DNA from: Rusavskia elegans
Lineage: Eukaryota; Ascomycota; Lecanoromycetes; Teloschistales; Teloschistaceae
Length of the DNA: 64,000 nucleotides
Direction: 5' to 3'
Assembly (NCBI GenBank): GCA_011316305.1
Contig: SAUG01000111.1
Span: 17,322 to 81,321, forward strand
In this document: piece by piece, positions 33,280 to 43,874 of the stretch
Numbering within the stretch: the stretch's first letter is position 1
Layout: every line of letters begins with the position of its first letter
Program-made: the position numbers and the translations under genes
Notes under the pieces: model-generated
What the model was told of the DNA's origin: nothing
Database searches by the model: none
Seen by the model: the letters and a program-made list of their open reading frames with translations, nothing else

Positions 33280-34375
33280 GATCCCCTGTTGTAGACTTTG
33301 GCGTTCTTAGCCAGCTTGTCTTAAACAAGTCTGATCTGAGACTAGATCTTATCGTGGGTTCGAGCGTATCTGGTGGATTCTAACCCGGTAGCTGCAAGAC
33401 GGCGATGCATCGGCAGCGCAAAGGATTAGCTGCTAACGTTTTCGAGACGCTGCGACCCTCAAGACCAGTCAAGAGCGCTGAGATAGATGATTATTAGTGG
33501 ATCGTAGTCAAATGCCTGGCAGTGCTTAGGGTCATAACGCATCGAGCACATTGGTCTGAGGGGACCAAGTACTGTTGGCTAGCACCTGAACGGTCAACTG
33601 AACCAATGGCAGTGAGTCTCGAACCGCCGGGCCGCTTAGCCTTGCGTCAGAGCAAGCCGCGCCTTCCTCTCAGGTCATGCTGGTAAGGCTTTAAACGAAT
33701 GAGAGCTATGTTGGCAGTGGGCAGCCAGTTGGGTTGCTAGTGAACGCATTGCGGCAAAGACTTGCGCGGCTGCCTGGCGTCATCGTTTCTCCAGGAATCC
33801 ACATTGTCGAGACTGCCCCAACGGTTTGTTTCCACGAACGCAGTACCTTACATGGCAAGAGCATTGATGTTGGCACAGCTTCTGAACAACTTGATCTGAG
33901 AGCTGTCCACATTCGGACCCGATCATGGACAAAAGTGAACCTTCTCCCAAGGCACCTCAAGCAGGCACAGAAAAGGTAAATTCAAGTCTTCTTTACATCG
34001 TCCTAGTCATAGTCATAGGTTTCTGAACCAACTGTGATCCCCGGCTGTGTCGTTTCATCGGTCCCAACATAGCCATTCAGCACCTTTGCCGCGAGTGCCG
34101 CTTTGTTGTTCCCTTTGCAAAGCCTGGTCGGGTACCGCATAAGATTGTGCCGCAATGATTGTTGTACATCTCTATCAATAAGACCTATGATTGGTAGTCA
34201 CCAGTGTTGTTGAAACCGGTGTGGGGGTCATTGGGCTTTGGTCACGGTCGAGATGGGTTGACAGATCTTTTGACACTGCATATAAATGCTGCTTATCCTG
34301 CGAGTCGTTTGCTGTAACCTCACAAGTCATTTCAAAATCACTCCAGTACCTGTTCGCTTGGAATTAGATCTCACA
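33280..34375. other. Intergenic DNA between the protease fragment and the protease gene
   Basis: No recognised gene. A plus-strand frame at about 33690-33979 reads QPVGLLVNALRQRLARLPGV and onward for some 95 codons with protein-like composition, but I do not recognise the family and no matching exon was found. It may be a gene fragment. Confidence 0.35.
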
Positions 34376-36481
34376 ATGCGTTCCATTTGGCCATCAGTCG
34401 TGTTCAGCCTACTGATCGATTTGTCACTCCAGGTCGACGATTCGGGTCAAGAGAAGCAACCCACCAGCAGTGTACATCTGGATCAAAGGGCTGATGAGCC
34501 CACTGAGCTTTATGTCATATACCCCAAGGACGTTACTGTCAAGAGCCAGGCAGATGCTATCAATCAGCTATTGGATCAGTACGTAACGAACAAGACCGAC
34601 ATCTACGCATCGGAATGCAATGACCACAACATGTGGACCTTGTTTTGGGATGCGCCCTTGACCGAGTCTCAAGCAGAGACACTGAAGCAGGACCCAAATG
34701 TACATCCACCACCAGCGTATGCAATTTTCAATAGCTAAGTACTTGAGAATAGGTCGGATACATTGGGAAATCCGCGGCGATCGACTATGACCCAACACTT
34801 AGTTCTCCGGCCGATACCACACATTGGTTGCATAAACGAGACGGTGGTCTCGTCCGTCAGAAAGATGCGGCAGAAGAGATGAAATTTCTCTCTCAGCCGA
34901 TACACCTCCAACTTCCAAATTTCAAGCATTACGTATATGACGCATCGGCTGGACGTGATGTGACCGTCTATATCTCAGACACGGGTGCTAACCTTACAAA
35001 TCATGTAAGTTCAACCCTTGTGGATTCTTGGAGCGGCTCTGATGGATTCAAGGAATTTACAGATGGCTCGAACGTTGCGGGGCGAGTACGTTGGCTTTTC
35101 GGTCAAGGTGGCGGGCCAATCAACACTGATCAAATCGATCGTTCTCCCCTAGGCCATGGCACCTGCGTACTGGACAAAGTTGGCGGCCACACGTACGGCA
35201 TTGCCAAGAACGCGAACCCTGTGGTTGTCCGTGCCGTCTATTACCATCCGCAATCGTTCTTGGACACCGTACGCCAGATCAACGCGGACTACCTGCCCAT
35301 CTACAGCCAGGATCCAAAGAATGCTAGAGCTATCGTCAATTTATCTTGGGGCTGGCCTGCATCGGTCCTCGGTAATACTAGAGACGTTTGGGTGAATGAG
35401 TTGAGACGACTTCTGAAAGGACTGATTTCTAGGGGTGCTACTATTGTGATACCATCTGGTAATGCGTTTGGAAATACGGTACGTCAATACCGTTGTATTT
35501 TGTCCATGACTCGTATATTTACCCTTTCGTCTAGATTGTTGATAAGTGGCCTGCGAACTTCGCTGGAGAAGAAGGTGATGATGGAATCCCCGAACTCATT
35601 GTTGTCGGCGGCATCGAGGTCTACAACGGCAGAAACGGAGAGCTTTGGGACCGGAGTCAGACGGCACCCTTCGTTTCCGTCTACGCACCCAGCTATCTCA
35701 TCAACTGCGCTAATGGCACTGGAGGCTTCAGAAACCGTCAAGAGGTGACTGGTACATCTTACGGTAAGTCACAGCTCGAAATATTCAATCACGGTGCTAA
35801 ATAAACCCCGTAGCCGCTGCACAAGTCTCTGGAATGGCTGCATACTTTGTTGGGATCTCTTCTATAAGAGATTATCTCCACGATGATGACGGTCGAACGC
35901 GAGTCCTGAAACTGAAAAACCACATCATAGGCTCCTCTTGGGCTAGGAATGCGACTGCAGGGCCATACAACGCCATCTATAACAATGAGGATCCGGAAAC
36001 GTGCCGCAAACCTCCGCAAGACGATGACGATGATGTCGGAGAGCCCTGTCAACCCAGTACCACAACTATGGGCAACGACATGACCATCATGGGGGACTGC
36101 TTCATTGACACGTAGGCCCAATTCGTCCCGAACCTTTGTTCCAGAAGCTGATCTTCGTTACATAGAGTCACGCCAACCGTCAATCCCACCCCTACCCCTG
36201 AACTGCAATGTTCCTGCGCCGGCCGAATGGTAGCTGGCGTCGGCAGCACGGAAGTCATGGGAACGACGTATACCTGGTGTCAGACAGCTGGCCCTCCCGT
36301 ATATCCGACCGGCATGCAAACTATGGTCTCGCCGTCGGCCGCAGTGGCACCACCTTCGCCTCCTGAGCCTACCATTGCAGACGCGCCGGCCCCTGCTCCT
36401 GAAGAGCCGGCACCCGAGAAGCCGGAGGGAAAATGCAACAAGGATGATGCCTCGCCTCTTAAAGTTGGGAATGACTGTTGA
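34376..36481 (+). CDS. Secreted subtilisin-like serine protease (S8 family)
   Basis: Five exons: 34376-34699, 34753-35478, 35535-35763, 35814-36111 and 36166-36481, giving about 630 aa. An N-terminal hydrophobic stretch (MRSIWPSVVFSLLIDLSL) is a likely signal peptide. Residues ~20-110 form a propeptide-like region. The catalytic triad is visible: Asp184 in VYISDTGANL, His243 in GHGTCV and Ser425 in GTSYAAAQ, with oxyanion Asn345 in IPSGN. After the protease domain comes a Cys-containing tail and a P/A/E-rich C-terminus (about 560-630). All introns restore frame; the serine codon sits just before intron 3. The usual HGTxVA helix reads HGTCVLDKVGG, a divergence seen in some fungal S8 proteins. 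A truncated copy lies 1.1 kb upstream on the same strand. Confidence 0.87.
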
Positions 36482-37508
36482 GCAATCGGTTTGAGAAGGA
36501 ATAGCGGCGTGAGGATGACTTTGTCTATATACACACACAAGGCCTTTGACACTCATTTGTGTAGTGAAATTACTATGTTACAATCGTATCCTGTCGTTTC
36601 ATATCATAGAGCCAACAATAGGACAAGTACATTAAAAGCAACGCGAGCACCCAGGTGCTTCATAGCGCACGCAGATGGCTATTTGGGAGCGCTTTGTCCA
36701 CAGTATATTTATACGGTACAAGCATTATTCTGCAGCTCTAAATCCAGACTGCAGGTCAATGTTACTTAAATGCCTTACGGCCGAGAAACTGCAAGCAGGC
36801 CAAAAACTATATGTTCGTCACAGGCTCTGTCTCTGGACACAACAGCGGTCTTCGGGGCTCACGATGGTCGATTTGTGACAGATCTTGAGGACTTGCGCCA
36901 CCGAGAGGGCTTCTCGACGCTCCCTTCTGTCTACGAGACAGGATATCGATCGAGTGCTCTCAACACTTATTCGCCGCAGGTGGGTGAATGGTAGGAAAGA
37001 GACGAAGAGAAACATCGAGGAACAGAGAGCTACAACATACTTGGCGGCAAGCCGTCCCCTAAGCGGCCTCTCACCATCAAGCCTGCGCCTAAGACACGAA
37101 AGGCAAAATCCAACATCGACGAGCCCTCACGTGGTTGTATTCGGGACGGTAGGTGAACGGTGGATTTAATAAGGAAAAGCAAATCGTGAGACAGACACGA
37201 TTAGTAAACTTGAGGGCCCCCAAATTTGCACTGGTTAGCGAATTCGTTAACATACCTTCCCATCACGGAATGAGAGAAGCTGTGTGCTTAAAGGGGCAGA
37301 TGGAAACCGCCCAGTGTGGCCAACAGTATGCTCATATATTTCATTCAGTCTCCCGCAGCTCTAGGTCCATTTTGCGGGTCTAGGAAAATACAACATGCAA
37401 TCGCACCAAGGATATGAGACATACATTCCGAAGCGCGGCCAAATATAGCCAATCTGGAATGTGACTTAGACTCTGTGTAAGGGATCGGATCCTCCCAGAT
37501 AGCTCCTG
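36482..37508. other. Intergenic region, no gene seen
   Basis: About 1 kb. A plus-strand frame near 36990-37155 reads GGKPSPKRPLTIKPAPKTRK, a basic tail-like stretch, but nothing upstream links to it. Otherwise only short frames. Confidence 0.35.
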
Positions 37509-38687
37509 CTACTGAAAGGCTTGGTTCAGAGATTCAAGGGAGTCATCGGGCTCCTGTTTGATATCGTGATCGGGCGCCGCATGGCGTTGCCTCTTTGCAC
37601 CAGCTTGACCATATGTCTTGTCCTCATGATCAGGATACGGTCTCCTGGGACCAACATTTTGCCCTCCCCTGTTCAGGCTTGAACCTCTCCCTTTAGGTCC
37701 AGGATGGGCATTTCGGCCTCCCCTGTTCTGGCTGGGATGCCCCCCTCTTGGCCCTCTGGGTCCTCTAGGGGCTGACCATTGAGCTGCCCTTTTCTGCCCT
37801 GGGTCTTTCTTACCAGGAGCGCCATTGTGAGGTGACTTGTTCTGCCCAGGCGATTGTTTCTGTGCAGCCATCCTCAAACGCAACTGCAGATGCAAAGCGC
37901 GCTGCTCCTCCGTGTATGGTGGCAGCCCAGCCTCCAAACTCTCCAGATAGGCCTTAAAGCGTTCAACGCTTTCCTTGGGTCTTGGCATCGCGTCGTGGTA
38001 CGCTTGCATCGCCATCATTTTGCGTTCTTCTGGGTTACCGAAAAGGCTTGCCAGGAATTCGATGAAATCCTTCCAGCTACATTGACCTGCATCACCACGA
38101 TTCTGTTCGTAGTTTTGCCATTCCTGCTGGATGTTGCTGGCAACATACTTGAGTGCGTGGCCCACTCTTGCCGTGTCGGATTCCACGGGAACGCCAAGCC
38201 TAGCGAAATGATCTTCCACGTCGGCGGTCCATGCTCTGAGCCCGCGCAAGGATTCACCCCCATAAATCCTTGGCTCTATATGCGACCGGTCATGACTTTC
38301 GGACCGAATCGCAGCTGCATTTGCACTGCACTTGGTTCCAGTCTGAGATTGGTGGTCTGTATTGTCCGCCAATGTCAATGCAGGGTTCAGGCGCTGTTCT
38401 TTGCTGCTCACTGTGCGTGAAGTCGATTGAAGTTCATGTTCTAGCTTCTTTGTCATGTGGCGTAAACGTAGGATTTCCGCCTGCTTGAGAGCCATTTCGT
38501 ATTCAAACTGTGCTCTCGCCAAGTCGTCATCATCGACAACCGCAGGGGCGAGCACTGCATTAGTACTACCCAATGTTGTAAGTCTTTGCTCCCGCTGCTG
38601 GAATTTCATAATGGGAAAATTTGTCTCACGAGTCATGAGCTCGACTATTGGGCTCTGTTTGCTCACTAGATCGAAATGATAGTCCAT
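37509..38687 (-). CDS. Gag-like protein (Ty3-type capsid region), single exon
   Basis: One open frame of 392 aa. Residues ~75-105 look like a coiled coil (EYEMALKQAEILRLRHMTKK). Residues ~140-275 resemble a retrotransposon Gag capsid domain: LRAWTADVEDHFARLG, HALKYVASNIQQEWQ, WKDFIEFLASLFGN and PKESVERFKAYLESLE. The C-terminal ~110 residues are rich in R, G, Q and P, as in RNA-binding tails, and no CCHC zinc knuckle is visible. No protease, reverse transcriptase, integrase or LTR was found nearby. It could be a domesticated gag gene, or a solo gag left from a decayed element. The intact frame favours recent activity or selection. Confidence 0.65.
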   Translation of the reverse strand: MDYHFDLVSKQSPIVELMTRETNFPIMKFQQREQRLTTLGSTNAVLAPAVVDDDDLARAQFEYEMALKQAEILRLRHMTKKLEHELQSTSRTVSSKEQRLNPALTLADNTDHQSQTGTKCSANAAAIRSESHDRSHIEPRIYGGESLRGLRAWTADVEDHFARLGVPVESDTARVGHALKYVASNIQQEWQNYEQNRGDAGQCSWKDFIEFLASLFGNPEERKMMAMQAYHDAMPRPKESVERFKAYLESLEAGLPPYTEEQRALHLQLRLRMAAQKQSPGQNKSPHNGAPGKKDPGQKRAAQWSAPRGPRGPRGGHPSQNRGGRNAHPGPKGRGSSLNRGGQNVGPRRPYPDHEDKTYGQAGAKRQRHAAPDHDIKQEPDDSLESLNQAFQ

Positions 38688-39430
38688 TAGCTGGAGGGTT
38701 TTCGTTTCCTACTGATCTCTGATCGAGACTACACCGACTTAGAATCCTTTTTCCACCGTGTTGCTTGCTAAGGAGGTCAACTTACGAGGTTTTGCTTTCT
38801 TCCGTACCTCCATGCAGGCTGAAAACTGTTTCCAAAGCCATTGCAGTTGACATTTAAGACCATCAAAGTGACGATGTCGTCTGAAACTGGCCGAGGTGGG
38901 GAAGCTGATACGCGAATACACGTGACCTGATACGCGCTGGCTTACCGACCAATCATCTCGAATAGGGGTTGCAAGGATGAACGGCGGCGAATACACCGTA
39001 GACGTGAGAATTAACTACCACGAGAGATGGTCCAAGTTGAGTCGCGAGAATCTTGACTTCGATGAACAGCAGTACGAAGAAATGATATTCGCAGCCAACA
39101 GCCGTCACGTCCGAATATCTTGACTGTGCAGCTTCTCCCATGACCAAGACAATCTCCCGAGTTGTTGGATAAAATTGTCGAGCCTGCCAGTACCGGAATC
39201 TGAAAGCGCTCTCTCCAGCATTTGTCACTTTGTAAAAGGTGATTCTTCCGCTTTTGTACAAAAAAGCGAAGTCCGTGTTGGACTTCAAAGACATCTGATA
39301 TGCTTGCACGGCGAAAGTGCCTCACCACCCACAGAAGAGTTTGTGTGTGTGACCACTCGAAGTCACCAGAGTTCCACGCGTTCAAGTAATGATCTATGGT
39401 GGTCTTCATGCGCCTGATCTGGATTTGGCC
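38688..39430. other. Region without a secure gene
   Basis: Minus-strand frames at 38996-38739 and 39409-39011 have partly protein-like composition and lie directly downstream of the decayed frame at 39431-40068, so they may be its continuation, but the joins are not clear. Confidence 0.3.
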
Positions 39431-40068
39431 AAAAAAGTCAACCTACCACCGCGATTCGTTTGTGCCTTGAATAAAAAGAATGCATCGTATTCGGACCCCG
39501 AGACCAGTTTGGGCAGGATTCTATCTTTGCTTCTGATCATGCTCGCCAGGTCCTGATGAGTTGTGCAACTCAACGTTCCCTCCCATCCTTCTAAAGGAGC
39601 CGTAGCTTTACCATCTGTTCCGCGACACTGGAGGATCTTCTGCGCTCACAGAATGGAGGATCGTTCCGTCGCCTCCAGGCTTTGGGAAGATTCGACCAAA
39701 ATCGATTCTCCAACATGAAAACGAAGCCGATTAATCGAGTCGAAAGCTTCTCTCGTTGTATACCGCCCTTCCGGTATGAATTTGATCACTCACTGGAGCT
39801 CGCAGGATATTGGGTCAGCGCTGCTGGTTTCCAGTAAATTCTCTGGCCCTGGGGTCGAATCATGAGTATAGAGGATCTAGCTCTGAAACTCGTCTATGAA
39901 GCAATGGCAGCCCCTTGTGACTTTAATCTTACAACATCTCCCACGTATAAGGCAAGCTGTTTTTGGATTCTTCCGTGCTTCTCCTTCTTCCACCGCCGCG
40001 GCTGCTATATCTAGGTAGAAATTAGATAGATCATCCAAATTATTGTGGTCGTTGTTTCCTACATACAT
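39431..40068 (-). pseudogene. Decayed coding frame with three in-frame stops
   Basis: One minus-strand reading frame stays protein-like for over 600 bp: AAAAVEEGEARKNPKTACL, then YTTREAFDSINRLRFHVGES, then GWEGTLSCTTHQDLASMIRS. It is broken only by TAG at 39877-39879, TGA at 39790-39792 and TGA at 39646-39648, all in the same frame (spacings 87 and 144 bp). CAG-to-TAG and CGA-to-TGA changes would explain them. The style resembles the large fungal F-box/2EXR-like hypothetical families, but I do not name one. Confidence 0.55.
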
Positions 40069-41456
40069 TCAGTCGACCTACCCCTTAACCCATAAGGCTT
40101 TGATCAATCCTAAAAAAAATCTCCTCGCAAGCATAAGAAGCAATCTGCACTCAAAGCAATTTCTCGCTCCTGCTCTGCCGACAGATCAAGATAGAAGACC
40201 AGACAGTAGCGATAGTAGGTACATCGGAATAACTAGCCAGCATTAATATTGCAGAATGCCATTGGCCGGAATATCGTCTCTGGAGACTTCTCGCAGCCGC
40301 GGCTCTGCTGGATCTGAACAAGATCCCCTGTATATCGGTCGTAAGTACAATCCAAGAACCTCATGGCGAAAGCGGGTGCCGATTCGAAGGGGAGATCCCA
40401 AATACTGAGCTGGCGAACAAGTCCGTCAAACCCAATGTTCCAGTCGTGGAAAGTTCTTAGGCCATCGAAGGTCAACCTACCTAGCTGGAATAGGGATGTT
40501 GTGGCTGGCGAGGCTAGCGGCCGAACCCGAAGGCGACGACGTGTTAGTAACATGGCATGTATGCAATATCTGCCTTTTGAATGATTCTACTCTCATGGGA
40601 GACCGAGAGCTGATCCGTGGACCGATTTCCATCAAGAAACGGACTGGTAAAGGCAGTATATAGGACCGAGAAGACGAGAAAGGGTTTCCGAGAAGATATT
40701 TCATCCTGTTTGGAAAGCTTCATGGCTGTATATTGATACCAGTGGAGTTGATCTCCAACCGCACATGCCACTCACAAACTACTTATCAGCTAGCTACGTA
40801 TTCTACGAGCTGCAAGGAGCGTATCTTCAAACCATACTCTGCTGATAAGGATATGTGGTCCATCGACTTTGATAGGCACGCCAACTGTAACCTCTGAATC
40901 CTAGTAGTGTACCCAAGACCAAAGATGCAAGTGAGGGTCTAATCAGATGCTTTTCTTAGCTATAAGAGATAAATATTTGCATACTGCTTGCGCAATAAGG
41001 AACCAGATGAGCAACAGCTCTAGAATACCAGAACCAGTGGTTTGACCTTACCTGACCGAGCTTCAGAACGCTCCTAAGGTTGCATTGCAATTTCCGTTGA
41101 TGGATTGCAGCTGCGATAGTTGCAATAGGAGCAAAATCCAGTTGACGCATGTACTATTAATAGAAGTCAATGAAAGCTAATGAGTATGCATCGAAGATAT
41201 TGTATCAGTGTCATGAATGGTGCTGATGGTGGTGTCCCTTGTGTGCTTGAAAGATGAGGATGGCGACAAAGATGCATTGAAAGGGTGCACAAGATATTGG
41301 CTCGTAAAAGTTTTCCATCATGTTGTTTTTTGTCTGGCATACGAGCGGTTATACAATTCGCAAGGTATTGAGTCTGAAATAGCCGTTTGGTGTTTAGCTT
41401 CCTTTGGTCTAGCTGCAAACATGCATTGGATAAGTACATTGATCCATCTGCAAGAC
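40069..41456. other. Region without a recognisable gene
   Basis: Short frames on both strands (for example minus 40771-40544 and 40553-40233), with a possible GTAGGT donor near 40480, but no model or domain could be supported. Confidence 0.35.
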
Positions 41457-42857
41457 TTAGTAGTCATACTGATTCTTGATCCATTCGTACTCGATTTCTG
41501 CATCTTCACACATCTTACGGAACATTGCATTATCCCGTTTGACAGAGCGTAAACCGACGCCGATCTCATCGCGCAGGACGAACTTCTTCAAGACTTTACT
41601 GCGTTGCTGTAGAAAGGACATGATATGTCGAATCATGACATCCCGATCCCAGTCCCAGTTATACCAGGCTGTCATCACACCAGATAGACACAGCTCGCTC
41701 AAGTTCCACGGTAGCAGATTGTGCAAGTTCGCAGACATATCGCAGTTCCAACCGAGTAACATGACAAAAGGGACGTGTAGTGATTTGAGGCTCTTGTAAT
41801 GACTCATACTCCCCAGGGACCCCTGTATACCCCACTTAACATGGTCTCCAGCTGCTGTATCAGATAGCCCGAAAGCGTAGAAATCAATCGAGAGTACTAG
41901 TTCTGTGAGCTTCGTGGAAACAGTATCGATGGCCTTGCAGAGCTCTCGGCAATCGAGTACTTTGTGGCCATCGAGTGCGATCTTTGAGTCAATATTTATG
42001 GCATGGTGGTACTCTAACATTCGTAGATTTGGCGCCACCAACAAAAGCTCCCTCAGTGTTTGTGGTCTCAAGGAACTACGCTGTAGTTTAAGGGCCACGA
42101 GCGATGGGTTGAAAGGTGGTGAAAGTGGCCATCGAAATACGGAGTGGTATTCGAGTATACGACAATGAATTGTTTCGATTTCTGGCAGATACAACAACCA
42201 GAGAGGGTCAAAGAACGACGGTATCTGGTAGACTGAAGGTGCTGCGCATCCATTGTCAAGGCAGCTATCCTGGAAAGCGTGAAGCGTTTCAACACGAAAT
42301 TCGCTCGGTGCCCTGTGTACAAAGGCGTTGGTGCTTGCCTCGTGTATGCCGTGATTTGATCTTGTCCATGGACGGAAAAGGTACTCCAGCTCCAACGTCT
42401 TCAATCGCGGTAAGAGAAGAAACAGAATTGCTACTGCGGCATCAATATTGTCTTCTGTACCTGATCCGAGGGCGGATACCATCTCGGCTGACAGCGGAAA
42501 CTGGATGCAAGTAAGGGCCGTTGTAGCTAGTTGCTGGATGTCATGTGCGAGAGTAGCAGCCCCACGATAGTCCAAAGCTCTGGATGTCCAAGAACGGTTA
42601 AGATGAAATTGCTTAACATAAGAACCTCTTTCCGGATTTTGGAGGATTGTTCGTAGAAAAAGGTTGAGCTGATGGGGATGGTCATGATTTGAAGCACAGT
42701 AAGTAATTTTGACGACTTCATATAGCTCGGGAGTGACGAGACCATAGAGAACACGGCATACTCGACACAGAGTCAAAAGCTCAGACCGTGAGCATGATCC
42801 CAGGGTTTGGTGGATCAATTCTCTAGGAAGCCGTAACAATCGACTGTGGTCGATCAT
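41457..42857 (-). CDS. F-box protein
   Basis: Single-exon frame of 466 aa from the ATG at 42857. The F-box lies at residues ~5-45 (LLRLPRELIHQTLGSCSRSELLTLCRVCRVLYGLVTPELY, given here only as its first 20 residues: LLRLPRELIHQTLGSCSRSE). Irregular leucine-rich segments follow, such as LLPRLKTLELEYLF, LVALKLQRSSLRPQTL and NLSELCLSG. It is predicted to be an SCF substrate receptor, target unknown. The frame is intact. The in-frame sequence upstream of this ATG lacks another ATG. Confidence 0.85.
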   Translation of the reverse strand: MIDHSRLLRLPRELIHQTLGSCSRSELLTLCRVCRVLYGLVTPELYEVVKITYCASNHDHPHQLNLFLRTILQNPERGSYVKQFHLNRSWTSRALDYRGAATLAHDIQQLATTALTCIQFPLSAEMVSALGSGTEDNIDAAVAILFLLLPRLKTLELEYLFRPWTRSNHGIHEASTNAFVHRAPSEFRVETLHAFQDSCLDNGCAAPSVYQIPSFFDPLWLLYLPEIETIHCRILEYHSVFRWPLSPPFNPSLVALKLQRSSLRPQTLRELLLVAPNLRMLEYHHAINIDSKIALDGHKVLDCRELCKAIDTVSTKLTELVLSIDFYAFGLSDTAAGDHVKWGIQGSLGSMSHYKSLKSLHVPFVMLLGWNCDMSANLHNLLPWNLSELCLSGVMTAWYNWDWDRDVMIRHIMSFLQQRSKVLKKFVLRDEIGVGLRSVKRDNAMFRKMCEDAEIEYEWIKNQYDY

Positions 42858-43005
42858 GTTCGCCAAAGAGGGTTGAGTTTGCAAGCCTCGAGTACAGTAG
42901 AGAATTCCGAAGGTGGAAGAGGTTGGACATGGATACGTCGTTTGTAACCGTATTGGTTTAGATTGGCGCCACGCTTACGCTAGCTTCTTACGGAAAGCAA
43001 CAAGA

Positions 43006-43013
43006 CCGACAGC
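43006..43013 (+). repeat. 8-bp target-site duplication, left copy
   Basis: CCGACAGC, identical to 43420-43427 on the other side of the hAT-type MITE. Confidence 0.9.
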
Positions 43014-43419
43014 CAGCGTGGTCATCCGCCCAGCCCGCCCAGCATAGAGGCTAGTGCTGGTGCGGGGCGGACCCACCAATCAGACGTGCTGAGCGGGCTA
43101 GCTAAAGCCCAATTAGGTGCTGTGCCATACTAGCTTTGGGCGAGATACCAAGCCTTGGCGCCAAGCCCCTATAATCTGGTGGAAGCACCCTCGAACCCCT
43201 AATATCTTTATTAGTAGGACCTGACGTCACTAGACTACTAGTAGTGGAGAGAAGCCCCTGCCAAGGCTCGCTTATAAGCTGGATATACTGATAGCATGCT
43301 AGCCGGTTTGGGGCTCGGTGCGGAGCTGGACTAGCCATTTGATTGGTAGGTACTGTGCTGGGCGGGCTAGTGCGGTGCGGAATAAATGCTAGCTTTGTGC
43401 TGGGCGGATGACCACGCTG
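43014..43419. mobile_element. 406-bp hAT-type MITE with perfect 8-bp target duplication
   Basis: The ends are perfect inverted repeats, CAGCGTGGTCATCCGCCCAGC read inward at both ends (first 20 bases: CAGCGTGGTCATCCGCCCAG). The element is flanked by identical CCGACAGC octamers. Eight-bp duplications and a CA-starting terminus point to the hAT superfamily. Interior repeats of GCGGGCTAG and GTGCTGGGCGG lie close to both ends, as in subterminal transposase-binding motifs. There is no coding capacity, so it must have been moved in trans. Confidence 0.9.
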
Positions 43420-43427
43420 CCGACAGC
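43420..43427 (+). repeat. 8-bp target-site duplication, right copy
   Basis: CCGACAGC, matching 43006-43013 exactly. Confidence 0.9.
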
Positions 43428-43874
43428 TGTAGAAGAACAAGGGGATAATCGTTCAGAGCGACCTTTAGTACTTCGAGAACTCTTCTGGTAAGGATGTGTA
43501 GCTGTAGGATAAGGTACAGTCAGACCTAGTCGAAGAAGATAGTGAATATCGGTTTACAACTCAAACACACTCAAGAGTACCTGGGCTCTGAATCGCGGCA
43601 TTTGCAAGTAAACCCTGGCAGAACCGTATGTTTTTGAGCAATGTGGCCTTCCGCTCCCTGGCGAAACGTCGGGTTTCTGTAGAGGCTAGCCGAATAATGA
43701 AACTAGGAATAGCATTCGCAGTGAGGTCTCGAACTCAGCTCAACCTCTCTTGTCCCCTGGCCAAATACTCGCACCAATGTCTAGCAATTCGCGAGTATAA
43801 ACACATATAAAGTGGTCTTACAACTAGCTACAGAAAGCAACCCACTTAAGGAAGGTACACGAACCAATTTCCCC
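43428..43874. other. Intergenic region between the MITE and MSH4
   Basis: About 450 bp, including the 3' flank of MSH4. No gene seen. Confidence 0.4.

Noticed and set aside
4120..36481. Idea that the NLR, F-box genes and protease form one linked defence cluster
   Set aside because: They are separated by long relic tracts and unrelated genes such as velB; nothing in the sequence links them functionally.
36158..36556. 132-codon minus-strand frame opposite the protease 3' end
   Set aside because: Shadow of the P/A-rich protease exon 5 in the opposite frame.
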